A stretch of DNA of 64,000 nucleotides from Kribbella sandramycini (GTDB lineage Bacteria; Actinomycetota; Actinomycetes; Propionibacteriales; Kribbellaceae), in the NCBI RefSeq assembly GCF_013131805.1, contig NZ_JABJRC010000008.1, positions 1 to 64,000 of the forward strand. The letters run 5' to 3'. A model generated the notes under the pieces. The model saw only the letters and a list, made by a program, of their open reading frames with translations. It was not told the DNA's origin and did no database searches. Shown here one piece after another: positions 55,041 to 63,259 of this stretch. The position numbers were made by a program, and so were the translations under genes. The stretch's first letter is position 1. The number at the start of each line of letters is the position of its first letter.

Positions 55041-56519
55041 TCAGGCGACAGGCGCCAGCTCGTCCTGGACGGCGGCCAGCTCAGCCGCCTCCTGCTGCTC
55101 CAGAGCCCGGCGACGCCGCAGATCACGCAACCCGGTCAGAGCGATCACCAGACCGAGAACGGACACTCCGGTCACCACAGCCAGCCCCGGCTTGTACGCC
55201 GACAACATCCCGGCCGACGTCGTCACCCCGGCCGCCTGGCTGCTGATCACCGCCGTCACCACCGCGAGGACGACGGCGCCGCCCACCTGGTTGGCCGTGT
55301 TGAACAGACCGGACGCGAGCCCCTGCTCCTCGTCCTCCACCCCGGAGACGGCCTGGATGTTCAGCGCCGGGAACCCGATCGCGAACCCGGAGCCGATCAG
55401 CATGATGCTCGGGAACACCGTCGAGAAGTACGCCGACTCCGGGCCGATCCGCAGCGACAGCGCGTACCCGACGACGAACAGCACCATCGCGCCGATGATC
55501 ATCTTGTCGGTGCCGATCCGGTCGGCGATCTTGCCCGCGTTCGGCGACAACCCGACCACCAGCAGACCGGCCGGCAGGAACGCCAGCGCCGTCTGCAGCG
55601 ACGACCAGCCGAGCAGGTTCTGCAGGTAGAGCGTCCCGATGAACTGGAAGGCGATGTACGCGCCGAAGACCGTCAGACCGGCCAGGTTGGCGCGGCGCAG
55701 CGCGCCGTTGCGCAGGATGCCGAGCCGGACCAGCGGGTTCTTCGTCCGCAGCTCGATCACGACGAACGCCGTCAGCAGGACGGCGGCCAGCGCGAACATC
55801 CCGATCGTCTGGACCGAGACCCAGCCCGCGTGCTCAGCGCCGACTACCGCGTAGACCAGGGACAGCATGCCGCCGGTGACGGTGACCGCGCCCGGTACGT
55901 CGTACCCGCCGGTGACGTCCTCCCGCGGGCTGTTCGGGATCAGCTTGATCGCGAACAGCAGCACGATCAGCGCGACCGGGCCGGGCATCAGGAAGGTCCA
56001 GCGCCAGCCGACCTCGGTCAGCGCGCCGCCGAGGATCAGGCCCATCGAGAAGCCGGACGCGGCGCAGGTGGTGAAGATCGAGAGCGCGCGGTTGCGGTCC
56101 GGGCCCTCGTGGAAGGTGGTGGTGATGATGGACAGCGCGGCCGGCGCGGTGAACGCGGCGGCGACGCCCTTCACGAACCGCGCGGCGATGAGCAGTTCGG
56201 GGTTGGTGGCCAGCGAGCTCAGCATCGAGACCACGGCGAACACGGCCAGCGCGACCAGGAAGACGCGGCGGCGGCCGAGCAGATCGGCGGTCCGGCCGCC
56301 GAGGAGCAGCAGGCCGCCGTACCCGAGCACGTAGCCGGTCACGACCCACTGGAGCGAGGAGAGGGGAACGCCCAGATCGGCGCCGATGGACGGCAGGGAC
56401 ATGCCGACCATGGAGACGTCCAGACCGTCGAGGAAGATCACGCCGCAGACCACGAGGAGGGCGCCCCAGAGACGCGCATCCCAGGTCATGCGGGCTGGTG
56501 TGGTGTGCGTTTCAGTCAC
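55041..56519 (-). CDS. MFS drug:proton antiporter, 14-helix DHA2 (EmrB/QacA-like) type
   Basis: This 492-residue transporter has about 14 membrane helices. Helix 1-2 carries LDGLDVSMVGMSLPSIGADLGVPLSSLQWVVTGYVLGYGG and GGRTADLLGRRRVFLV (motif A), and helix 5 has motif C as GLILGGALTEVGWRWTFLMPGP. The C-terminal tail is acidic and helical. It probably exports toxic compounds. It is divergent from a MarR gene. The GTG at 56519 lies 6 nt after TAGTCT, a leaderless arrangement, next to the MarR-type operator sites. Confidence 0.93.
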   Translation of the reverse strand: MTETHTTPARMTWDARLWGALLVVCGVIFLDGLDVSMVGMSLPSIGADLGVPLSSLQWVVTGYVLGYGGLLLLGGRTADLLGRRRVFLVALAVFAVVSMLSSLATNPELLIAARFVKGVAAAFTAPAALSIITTTFHEGPDRNRALSIFTTCAASGFSMGLILGGALTEVGWRWTFLMPGPVALIVLLFAIKLIPNSPREDVTGGYDVPGAVTVTGGMLSLVYAVVGAEHAGWVSVQTIGMFALAAVLLTAFVVIELRTKNPLVRLGILRNGALRRANLAGLTVFGAYIAFQFIGTLYLQNLLGWSSLQTALAFLPAGLLVVGLSPNAGKIADRIGTDKMIIGAMVLFVVGYALSLRIGPESAYFSTVFPSIMLIGSGFAIGFPALNIQAVSGVEDEEQGLASGLFNTANQVGGAVVLAVVTAVISSQAAGVTTSAGMLSAYKPGLAVVTGVSVLGLVIALTGLRDLRRRRALEQQEAAELAAVQDELAPVA

Positions 56520-56525
56520 GAGCAG

Positions 56526-56600
56526 AGACTATTGCATGCACGCGCATCTAATGTCTAGGCATTAAATGCGTTTGCATACATTGCACGTGCATGATAAGGT
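56526..56600. promoter_or_regulatory. MarR-type operators in a divergent leaderless promoter region
   Basis: CATGCACGCGCA (56535-56546) and TGCACGTGCATG (56582-56593) form an inverted pair with one mismatch, flanking the central palindrome TAATGTCTAGGCATTA (56549-56564, one mismatch). The outer sites touch the -10 boxes: TAGTCT (56531-56526, minus strand, for the MFS gene) and TAAGGT (56595-56600, for the MarR gene). Confidence 0.65.
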
Positions 56601-56607
56601 CGCCGAT

Positions 56608-57030
56608 ATGGCCGCCACGAAGGTCAGCGTTGAGACCACCGCCGATGTCCGCGCCTGGCGCGAGCTGCTCGCCCGGCATGCCGACATCACCTGCGCGCTC
56701 GACCGCGCCCTGCAGACGCATCACGCGCTCGGCATGAGTGAGTACGAGGTGCTCGAGCGGCTCGCCGAGCTGCCGGATCACTCCGCCAAGATCGCCACCG
56801 TCGCCAAGTCGGTGCACCTGAGCCAGAGCGCGCTCTCCCGGGTGATCGCGCGCCTGGAGACCGACGGCCTGGTCACCCGCGACGTCTGCACGCAGGATCG
56901 CCGCGCGGTGATCGTCTGCCTCACCGCCGAGGGGCTGCGCCGGCAGGCCGAGGCCCAGCCGACACAGCGCGAAGTGCTCGCCGACCGGCTGCACGCGCCG
57001 CTGATCAAGAGCTGCGAGCCGATCGACTGA
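56608..57030 (+). CDS. MarR-family transcriptional regulator
   Basis: This 140-residue protein has a winged helix-turn-helix of MarR type (LGMSEYEVLERLAELPDHSAKIATVAKSVHLSQSALSRVIARLETDGLVTRDVCTQDRRAVIVCLTAEG) with the wing DxRxxxV/I-x-LT motif. It probably represses the divergent MFS exporter gene and itself. The ATG at 56608 follows TAAGGT by 7 nt and the family start fits. The stop abuts the stop of the convergent sugar permease gene. Confidence 0.9.
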   Translation: MAATKVSVETTADVRAWRELLARHADITCALDRALQTHHALGMSEYEVLERLAELPDHSAKIATVAKSVHLSQSALSRVIARLETDGLVTRDVCTQDRRAVIVCLTAEGLRRQAEAQPTQREVLADRLHAPLIKSCEPID

Positions 57031-57837
57031 TCATTCGCGAACGGCGCCCTCCAGCATGCCCGCGATGAAGTGCCGCTGCAGGAACGCGTAGACCAGCACG
57101 ACCGGCGTCCCCACGATGACGGCCCCGGCCGCCAGCAGCGTGAACCCGGACGTGTACTGCCCGGAGAAGAACGCGAGCCCGAGCGGCGCCGTCCGCAACG
57201 ACTCCGACGTCACCATCACCAGCGGGATCAGGAACTCGTTCCACGTCCACATGAAGACCAGCACGATCAGCGTCACCAGCGCGGGCCGCGCCGGCGGGAC
57301 GAGGATCAGCCACAGCGTCCGCCAGTGCCCGGCGCCGTCCAGCCGCGCGGCCTCGACCAGCGAGCGTGACGAGGACCGGAAGTACGCCCGCAGCCAGAAG
57401 GTGCCGAAGGCAACGGACTGCGCGACCTGCGGTAACGCGACGGCGAGGAACGTGTCGGTCAGCCCGAGCGTGCGCAGATCGAAGTACAGCGGGACGACGA
57501 TCGCCTCGGTCGGCATCATGATCCCGATCAGGAACAAGTAGAACAGGACGCCGGCGCCCCGGAACCGCATCGTCCCGAACGCGTAGCCGGACAGGATCGA
57601 CAACAGCACGCTGACCACCACGACGGTGACCGACACCGCGACGCTCATCCGCAGATACGTCCCGAACTGCCCGATCTCCCAGGCCCGGCCGAAGTTCGCG
57701 AACCCGCTCGACCCGCCGCCCCCGTCGTCCGGCCCGAACGCCGCCGCGACGATCGTCACGATCGGCCCGAGCGCGAACAACCCGAACGCGATCAGCAGCA
57801 CGTAGTTGCCGATCCGCTCCCCCGCCGACGCCCTCAC
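57031..57837 (-). CDS. Carbohydrate ABC transporter permease (MalG-type)
   Basis: This 268-residue permease has six helices and the cytoplasmic EAA loop LVEAARLDGAGHWRTLWLILVPPARPAL, which contacts the ATPase. With the MalF-type permease and binding protein upstream it forms a CUT1-family sugar importer. No ATPase gene is in the operon, as is usual where a shared MsiK-type ATPase is encoded elsewhere. The GTG start overlaps the MalF-type stop by 4 bp. Confidence 0.92.
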   Translation of the reverse strand: MRASAGERIGNYVLLIAFGLFALGPIVTIVAAAFGPDDGGGGSSGFANFGRAWEIGQFGTYLRMSVAVSVTVVVVSVLLSILSGYAFGTMRFRGAGVLFYLFLIGIMMPTEAIVVPLYFDLRTLGLTDTFLAVALPQVAQSVAFGTFWLRAYFRSSSRSLVEAARLDGAGHWRTLWLILVPPARPALVTLIVLVFMWTWNEFLIPLVMVTSESLRTAPLGLAFFSGQYTSGFTLLAAGAVIVGTPVVLVYAFLQRHFIAGMLEGAVRE

Positions 57838-58712
57838 GCCGTACTCCGATCCGCGAGCCGGTTGACGCCGAGCGTGATCGCGAAGATCAGCATCGTCAGG
57901 CAGACGCCGATCGCCGCCGCCGAGCCGACCTGCCCGAGCTCGAAGGCCCGGTGGTACACCTCGTACGACGGGACGCTCGTCGACGTCCCTGGACCGCCGC
58001 TCGTGGTCACGTAGACCAGATCGAACGTCCGCAGCGCCGCGATCACCGTCAGGGTCACCGCGACCGCGATCTCACCGCGGACCGCCGGCAGCACCACCGC
58101 GAAGAACTCCGCCACCGGCCCAGCCCCGTCGAGCCGCGCGGCTTCGTACCGCTCGGCCGGGATCCGCGCCATCCCGGCCAGCAGCAACACCGTCACCAGC
58201 CCGGTCTCGAACCACGTCCCGATCACGCCGACCGCGGGTAGCGCGAACGCATAGTCCCCGAGCCAGCCGCGGGCCAGCGAGTCGAGCCCGATCGCCCGCA
58301 GTACGTCGTTCAGCGGTCCGTCCGGAGCGTAGATGTGCCGCCAGGCCACGGCGACGACGACCATCGCGATCACCTGCGGCAGAAAGACGATCGTCCGGAA
58401 GAACCCCAGCCCGCGCACCCGAGCCCGCTGCAGCACAGTCGCCAGCACGAGCCCGATCAGCACCGGAAGCACCGCATAGAAGACGATCAGCACCAGCGCA
58501 TGCCCGAACGCGGCCCGCAGACCCGCGTCCCGGACGACGTCCGCATAGTTGCTCAGGCCAACGAACTTGCCGAGCGTAATACCGTCCCATTCGAACAACG
58601 ACAGGTGGACGGCGCGGCCCAGCGGATAGAGCAGGAACGCGCCGTACACCACCAGCGCGGGCAGGATGTAGAGGTATCCGATCCGGCGCGGCTCGCCGGG
58701 CGGGGAGCTCAC
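57834..58712 (-). CDS. Sugar ABC transporter permease (MalF-type)
   Basis: This 292-residue permease has six helices, with YIFPALVVYGAF-like helix 1 (YLYILPALVVYGAFLLYPLG). Its EAA loop is AERYEAARLDGAGPVAEFFAVVLPAVRGEIAVAV. It pairs with the MalG-type protein. Its start overlaps the solute-binding protein gene by 4 bp (58709-58712), so the three transporter genes are translationally coupled. Confidence 0.92.
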   Translation of the reverse strand: MSSPPGEPRRIGYLYILPALVVYGAFLLYPLGRAVHLSLFEWDGITLGKFVGLSNYADVVRDAGLRAAFGHALVLIVFYAVLPVLIGLVLATVLQRARVRGLGFFRTIVFLPQVIAMVVVAVAWRHIYAPDGPLNDVLRAIGLDSLARGWLGDYAFALPAVGVIGTWFETGLVTVLLLAGMARIPAERYEAARLDGAGPVAEFFAVVLPAVRGEIAVAVTLTVIAALRTFDLVYVTTSGGPGTSTSVPSYEVYHRAFELGQVGSAAAIGVCLTMLIFAITLGVNRLADRSTA

Positions 58713-60022
58713 TTGCCGGCGAACTTGCTGTAGTCGGCCTCCAGTTTGTCCAGGAACTGTTGCGGGGTGGCCTTCTTCGCGAGCAGATCCTGGAGCGCGG
58801 CGCCGATCGTGTCGTACATGGTCGGCGTCGCGTAGTCGAGATACGGGACGAGCAGCCCGGAGTCGACCGCCGTCCCGAAGCCCTTGAAGATGTCACCGGC
58901 GAGCCCGGCCGGCGCCTGCTGCGCGGCGATGTCGGCGATCGGCAGGTTCCCGGTGCTGGTCAGCGTCTTCATCGCGTCCGGGCTGGTGATGAAGTTGATG
59001 TACGCCGCGGCCGCGTCCGGGTTCTTCGACTTGTTGGTGATGCCGAACGGCAGCCCGGTGCCACCGGTCACGGACTTCGTCCCCGGCGGCAGCATGAAGC
59101 CGACCTTGTCGCCGAGCGCCTTCTGCAGATCGGCCTGCAGCCACGTGCCCGCGATCAGGAATGTGCCCTTGCCCTTGCCGAACTCCTGCCAGGCCGGGTC
59201 GTAGCCCTGCCCGTTGAACCCCTTGGGGAAGTACCCGTTGTCCGCCCAGGACACCAGCACCTCAGCGGCCTGCTGTTTCTCCGGCGTCGTCCAGGTCGCC
59301 CCCGGCCGGCCGAACGCCAGCTTGGTGATCTGATCCGGCAGCGCGTAGTTGTCCAGCACGGTGCCGAAGACGTGGATCGCGGGCCACTTGTCCAGGTTCC
59401 CGAACTGCAGCGGGACGTCGCCCGCCTGTTTCGCCTTGTCCAGCTCGGCTTCGAACTCGGCCCAGGACGCCGGCGGCTTCGCGACCTTCGTCTTGTTGTA
59501 GTAGATCCCGACGACCTCGCCGACCTGCGGCAGCCCGTAGAGGTTGCCCTCGCCGAAAGTCTTGCCATCGGCCGAGTACCGCGAGTACTGCAGGACCGAG
59601 TCGGGGTAACGCTCACCCCACTTGTACGCCGATGCCCACTTGTCCAGCGGCACCAGCTGACCGGCCTTCACGAACTCGCCCATGTCGGACCGGCCGTTGT
59701 TGGCCTGGACGACGTCCGGCGCGTCGTTCCCCGACAGCGCGAGCCGCAGCGTCGTCTTCAGATCGTCGAACGACCGGGAGACCCGCTTGATCTTGATATT
59801 CGGGTACTTCGCCTCGAAGGCCTTGATCTGCGCGGTCATCTGGGCCGCCTGACCGCCGCGGACCTCCTGGTCCCAGACGGTGAGCTCGACCTGGCCGAGC
59901 GCGGCCGCGTCGGTCCGCACGCTGCTCGGCGCGGACGCCGGCCCACTCGAGCTGCCCGATCCCGGCGTACAGGCGGTTGCGGTGAGGCTCAGCGCCAGCG
60001 CGGCGACGATCGTCTTCTTCAC
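58709..60022 (-). CDS. Extracellular sugar-binding lipoprotein of a CUT1 ABC transporter
   Basis: This 437-residue protein has a lipoprotein signal (MKKTIVAALALSLTATAC, with an atypical Thr-Ala at -2/-1), a Ser/Gly linker and the SBP_bac_1 fold. Fold features include LTVWDQEVRGGQAAQMTAQIKAFEAKYPNIKIKRV, ALSGNDAPDVVQANNG, YGLPQVGEVVGIYYNK and FGITNKSKNPDAAAAYINFITSP. The sugar is unknown. The GTG at 60022 has GAGGGAG upstream. It begins only 11 bp after the threonine dehydratase stop. Confidence 0.93.
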   Translation of the reverse strand: MKKTIVAALALSLTATACTPGSGSSSGPASAPSSVRTDAAALGQVELTVWDQEVRGGQAAQMTAQIKAFEAKYPNIKIKRVSRSFDDLKTTLRLALSGNDAPDVVQANNGRSDMGEFVKAGQLVPLDKWASAYKWGERYPDSVLQYSRYSADGKTFGEGNLYGLPQVGEVVGIYYNKTKVAKPPASWAEFEAELDKAKQAGDVPLQFGNLDKWPAIHVFGTVLDNYALPDQITKLAFGRPGATWTTPEKQQAAEVLVSWADNGYFPKGFNGQGYDPAWQEFGKGKGTFLIAGTWLQADLQKALGDKVGFMLPPGTKSVTGGTGLPFGITNKSKNPDAAAAYINFITSPDAMKTLTSTGNLPIADIAAQQAPAGLAGDIFKGFGTAVDSGLLVPYLDYATPTMYDTIGAALQDLLAKKATPQQFLDKLEADYSKFAGK

Positions 60023-60033
60023 AGGGGACTCCC

Positions 60034-61236
60034 TCAGTTCAACGTGTAGCTGTAGCCGTTGCCGGTCAGTCCGGTCAGTACCCGCTCGCGGTGGTCTTCA
60101 CCTCGGAGCTCCAGCTGGAGCGCGACCTCGACCTCGTCGAGGCTCAGCGACTCGGAGATCCGCTCGTGCAGGACCTCGATGATGTTGGCGTCCAGCTCGG
60201 CGAGCTGGGTGAGCAGCGTGGCCAGACCGCCGGGAGTGTCCGGGATGCGAACCCGCAGTGAGAGGTACCGGTTCGCGGCGGCCATACCGTGCCGGATCAC
60301 CCGCATCAGCAGCAACGGGTCGATGTTGCCGCCGGACAGCACCACGACCACCGGCGGTTTGAAGGTCGTCGGCGCATCCAGGACGGCGGCCACCGCGGCC
60401 GCGCCGGCCGGTTCGACGACGAGTTTCGCGCGCTCCAGCACGAGCAGCAGGGCCTTCGACAACGAGTTCTCGTCGACCGTCCGGACGTCGCCGACGTACG
60501 CCTGGATCGCCTCGAACGGAACCTTCCCCGGCAGCCCGACCGCGATCCCGTCCGCCATCGTGGCCATCTTCGCGAGCTGGATCGGCTCCCCGGCCGCGAG
60601 CGAGGCCGGGTACGCCGCCGCCCCCGCGGCCTGGACGCCGACCACCTCGATCGGCATCCCGTCGCGCTGCATCGCGGACGCGATCCCGGCGACCAGACCG
60701 CCACCGCCCGTCGGTACGACGACCGTGCGTACCTGCGGGCATTGCTCGACGATCTCCAGGCCCGTGGTCGCCTGACCGGCCACGATGTCCGGGTGGTCGA
60801 AGGGATGGATCAGCACCGCGCCGGTCTCCGCCTCGAAGGCGAGCGCCGCGCGCAGGCAGTCGTCGATCGACGTCCCCTCGAACCGGATCTCCGCGCCGTA
60901 CGCGCGGGTCGCCTTCTCCTTCGGGATCGGCGCGCCGTGCGGCATGAACACGGTCGCCTTGATCCCGAGCAACTGCGCGGCCAGCGCAACGCCTTGCGCG
61001 TGGTTGCCCGCGCTCGCCGCGACCACCCCGCGGGCCCGCTCGGCCTTCGACAGCCGGGCCATCCGCACGTAGGCGCCGCGCAGCTTGAAGGAGCCGGTGC
61101 GCTGCAGGTTCTCGCATTTCAGGAACACGTCGCCGCCGACCAGCTCACTCAGCCAGCGCGAGTACTCCAGCGGCGTCGGCGCGACCACGTCGTGCAGCAG
61201 GTCCGCGGCCCGGGCGATGTCCTTGGCATCGATCAC
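60034..61236 (-). CDS. ilvA: Threonine ammonia-lyase (threonine dehydratase)
   Basis: This 400-residue PLP enzyme converts threonine to 2-oxobutyrate and ammonia, the first step of isoleucine synthesis or of threonine breakdown. The PLP Lys is K51 in TGSFKLRGAY. Other motifs are SAGNHAQGVALAAQ, the phosphate loop VPTGGGGLVAGIA and the LSGGNIDP C-terminal active-site segment. The last 75 residues form one ACT-like domain (YLSLRVRIPDTPGGLATLLTQL), the short form common in actinobacteria. The GTG at 61236 lies 6 nt after TAGTGT, so the transcript is probably leaderless. A sugar importer operon follows after 11 bp. Confidence 0.94.
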   Translation of the reverse strand: MIDAKDIARAADLLHDVVAPTPLEYSRWLSELVGGDVFLKCENLQRTGSFKLRGAYVRMARLSKAERARGVVAASAGNHAQGVALAAQLLGIKATVFMPHGAPIPKEKATRAYGAEIRFEGTSIDDCLRAALAFEAETGAVLIHPFDHPDIVAGQATTGLEIVEQCPQVRTVVVPTGGGGLVAGIASAMQRDGMPIEVVGVQAAGAAAYPASLAAGEPIQLAKMATMADGIAVGLPGKVPFEAIQAYVGDVRTVDENSLSKALLLVLERAKLVVEPAGAAAVAAVLDAPTTFKPPVVVVLSGGNIDPLLLMRVIRHGMAAANRYLSLRVRIPDTPGGLATLLTQLAELDANIIEVLHERISESLSLDEVEVALQLELRGEDHRERVLTGLTGNGYSYTLN

Positions 61237-61286
61237 AACCTCACACTACGAGGAAAAAGCTCATGCGTTCGGCATTCGTCCCCAAC

Positions 61287-61292
61287 TACTCT
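61287..61292 (+). promoter_or_regulatory. -10 box of a leaderless kinase-like gene
   Basis: TACTCT is followed by GCATCG and the ATG at 61299, without a ribosome site. Confidence 0.5.
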
Positions 61293-61298
61293 GCATCG

Positions 61299-62453
61299 AT
61301 GAAGATCACGGCGGTGCTGGCCGGGCCCGACAACAGCTTCAGTGTCCTGCCGTCGTGGGAAGTCGAAGGGGACGTCTGGTTCCCGGACGTCGAGCGCGTG
61401 TTCGCCGGCCGGGACGCCTACGTCCTCACGTGTTTACGCAACGAGCCGGACGAAATCACCTACCTCGTCACTGGTGAACTGCCGCCCGGCGAACCAGCGG
61501 ATCCACCCGTGATCGACAGCGTCGTCCCCTGGGCCGAACCGGAGTGGTACGCCGAGGCGCTGCCCTGGATCGACAACCACCTGACCAGGACCGGGCGGCC
61601 GGTTCAGGTCCGGGTCTGGGGCCTGTCGAACGTGCTGCGCGTTCCAACCACCGACGGCGACGTCTACTTCAAAGCACACACCCACTCCAGCACGCTCCCA
61701 CCGGCCGAGCTGCCGCTGCTGTTCGCGAACGAGCCGCGGCTCCTGACCTCGCTGACCGGCGACGTCCCCAGACCGCTGGCTGTCGACGAGAAGCGCGTCT
61801 GGATGCTGCTCCCCGACCTCGGCTCGCCACTAGCCGCTCAGACCGACATCGAAGTGTGGACCGAGGCGTTGCGGAGTCATGCGCAGCTGCAACGCAGTTT
61901 CGTGGGCCGAACGGATGAGCTGTTCGAGAGCAGCTGTGTGGACCGGCGGCTGAGCGTCCTGGAGTCCGCGCTGGACCGACTGCCGCTGGCGACCGAGTGG
62001 ACCGAGGACCTCACTCCGCAGGAACGCGACCGGCTTCCCGAGCGTGCCGCGCAGCTGCGGGCTGCTATCAGCGAGCTGGCGGCGATCGGCGTACCGGAGA
62101 CCCTCCTGCACGGCGATCTGCACCCACGGAACATCGCCGTCCGAGATGGTCAGGTGCTGGCGTTCGACTGGACGGATGCGGCCGTGTCACATCCCTTCCT
62201 CGACCTGGTGACGTTCACCGAGAAGCGCTCGCCGCTGTCGATGAACGAGCGCGTGCGTGATGCGTATCTGGCTGAATGGACGGAGTACGCGCCGATGGCC
62301 GACCTGCGGCGTGCCCTCGACCTGGCGACCCAGCTGGGCGCGCTGCACCAATGCGTGACTTCACTGCACCTGATGGCCAATGTGACCGGGCCGGACCGGG
62401 ACTCCATGCAGCGAGGCGCCACCTGGTGGCTCAAGGCCGTCCTAGCGGTGTAG
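61299..62453 (+). CDS. Phosphotransferase (APH/choline kinase-like) family protein
   Basis: This 384-residue protein has an N-terminal domain of about 100 residues of unknown type that starts MKITAVLAGPDNSFSVLP. A kinase-like fold follows with VYFKAHTHSS (ATP Lys), MLLPDLG, the catalytic loop TLLHGDLHPRNIAV and the metal motif LAFDWTDAAVSHPFLDL. The order of HGDLHPRN and DWTDA is typical of small-molecule kinases; the substrate is unknown. The ATG at 61299 follows TACTCT by 6 nt. A TTA codon occurs at 61434-61436. Its 3' end overlaps the convergent HExxH gene by 12 bp. Confidence 0.82.
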   Translation: MKITAVLAGPDNSFSVLPSWEVEGDVWFPDVERVFAGRDAYVLTCLRNEPDEITYLVTGELPPGEPADPPVIDSVVPWAEPEWYAEALPWIDNHLTRTGRPVQVRVWGLSNVLRVPTTDGDVYFKAHTHSSTLPPAELPLLFANEPRLLTSLTGDVPRPLAVDEKRVWMLLPDLGSPLAAQTDIEVWTEALRSHAQLQRSFVGRTDELFESSCVDRRLSVLESALDRLPLATEWTEDLTPQERDRLPERAAQLRAAISELAAIGVPETLLHGDLHPRNIAVRDGQVLAFDWTDAAVSHPFLDLVTFTEKRSPLSMNERVRDAYLAEWTEYAPMADLRRALDLATQLGALHQCVTSLHLMANVTGPDRDSMQRGATWWLKAVLAV

Positions 62454-63200
62454 AACGGCGAGCTGGTTGCGCATGACTCGGCGTACAGGCGGGTCGAGGT
62501 GCTTGTCCCAGTCGGGACGGCGCTCGCCGCGGCGGAACGCGTAGTACGCAAGGGCTTCGGCGAGGGCGGTCTCGCGCAGGTAGCCGCGGGCGAGTGGCTG
62601 CTTGCCGCGGCCGCTCGGATGCGGACGCCGCTCGTATGCCGCGTTCGCCGTGAAGATGCCGAGCCCGTGGAAGACCGTGAGCAGATCGGTCAGCGGCTCG
62701 TGGTCAGGGCGGTGGGCGAAGGTGATACGGCCGCCGCCGAGCAGCAGCTCGTGGCCGACCTCGTGGGCGTAGATCGCGACCAGCGCGACCGGATCGGTCG
62801 CCAGCTCGGGCGCAAGGTGGATCTCGTTACCGGCCGAGCCGCGCACCCACCGGCCGTGCGACTCCAGCACTGTGCCCCTGGACGCCGCCCGCTGCGCACC
62901 GGCCAGGCCGAAGCCGAGCACACACTGCCCGGCCGCCAGCCCCATTCGCTCGGCAACCCGCGCACACAGCTCCTCAGCAGCCGGCAGTGAGCCGTCGTAC
63001 CCAGCCGGGACGAACTGAGCCGGTACGACGATCGGACGCCGGAGCGCCTCCTGGCCGAACTCGCTGATCAGCCAGTCCATCGAGGCGCGAATCCAGCGTC
63101 GGCGTCCGCCTGGTAACCGCTGCGTCGGCGCCTTCAACCGAGCCCGCACCTGCTGCGCGCGCCGCAGCGCGCCGATCGGATTCCGCACCGGATGCATCAT
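62442..63200 (-). CDS. Uncharacterised HExxH (zincin-like) protein, paralogue A
   Basis: This 252-residue protein has a basic N-terminus (residues 1-40) and a central domain with a putative zinc motif HEVGHELLLGG in VALVAIYAHEVGHELL. About 25 residues later comes the conserved DHEPLTDLLTVFHGLGIFTANAAYERR segment, and then GYLRETALAEALAYYAFRRGERRPDWDKHLDPPVRRVM. The D/E-xLTD segment could supply the third zinc ligand, as in Glu/Asp-zincins. No signal peptide is seen. No named family is recognised. The ATG at 63200 follows GGAGGCGGC. A paralogue lies 60 bp upstream in the same direction. Confidence 0.7.
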   Translation of the reverse strand: MMHPVRNPIGALRRAQQVRARLKAPTQRLPGGRRRWIRASMDWLISEFGQEALRRPIVVPAQFVPAGYDGSLPAAEELCARVAERMGLAAGQCVLGFGLAGAQRAASRGTVLESHGRWVRGSAGNEIHLAPELATDPVALVAIYAHEVGHELLLGGGRITFAHRPDHEPLTDLLTVFHGLGIFTANAAYERRPHPSGRGKQPLARGYLRETALAEALAYYAFRRGERRPDWDKHLDPPVRRVMRNQLAVLHR

Positions 63201-63259
63201 GCCGCCTCCGCGGCCGGCTCGCGCGCCCGCTCGGCGATCCTGGAAGCTGCCCATGCCCC

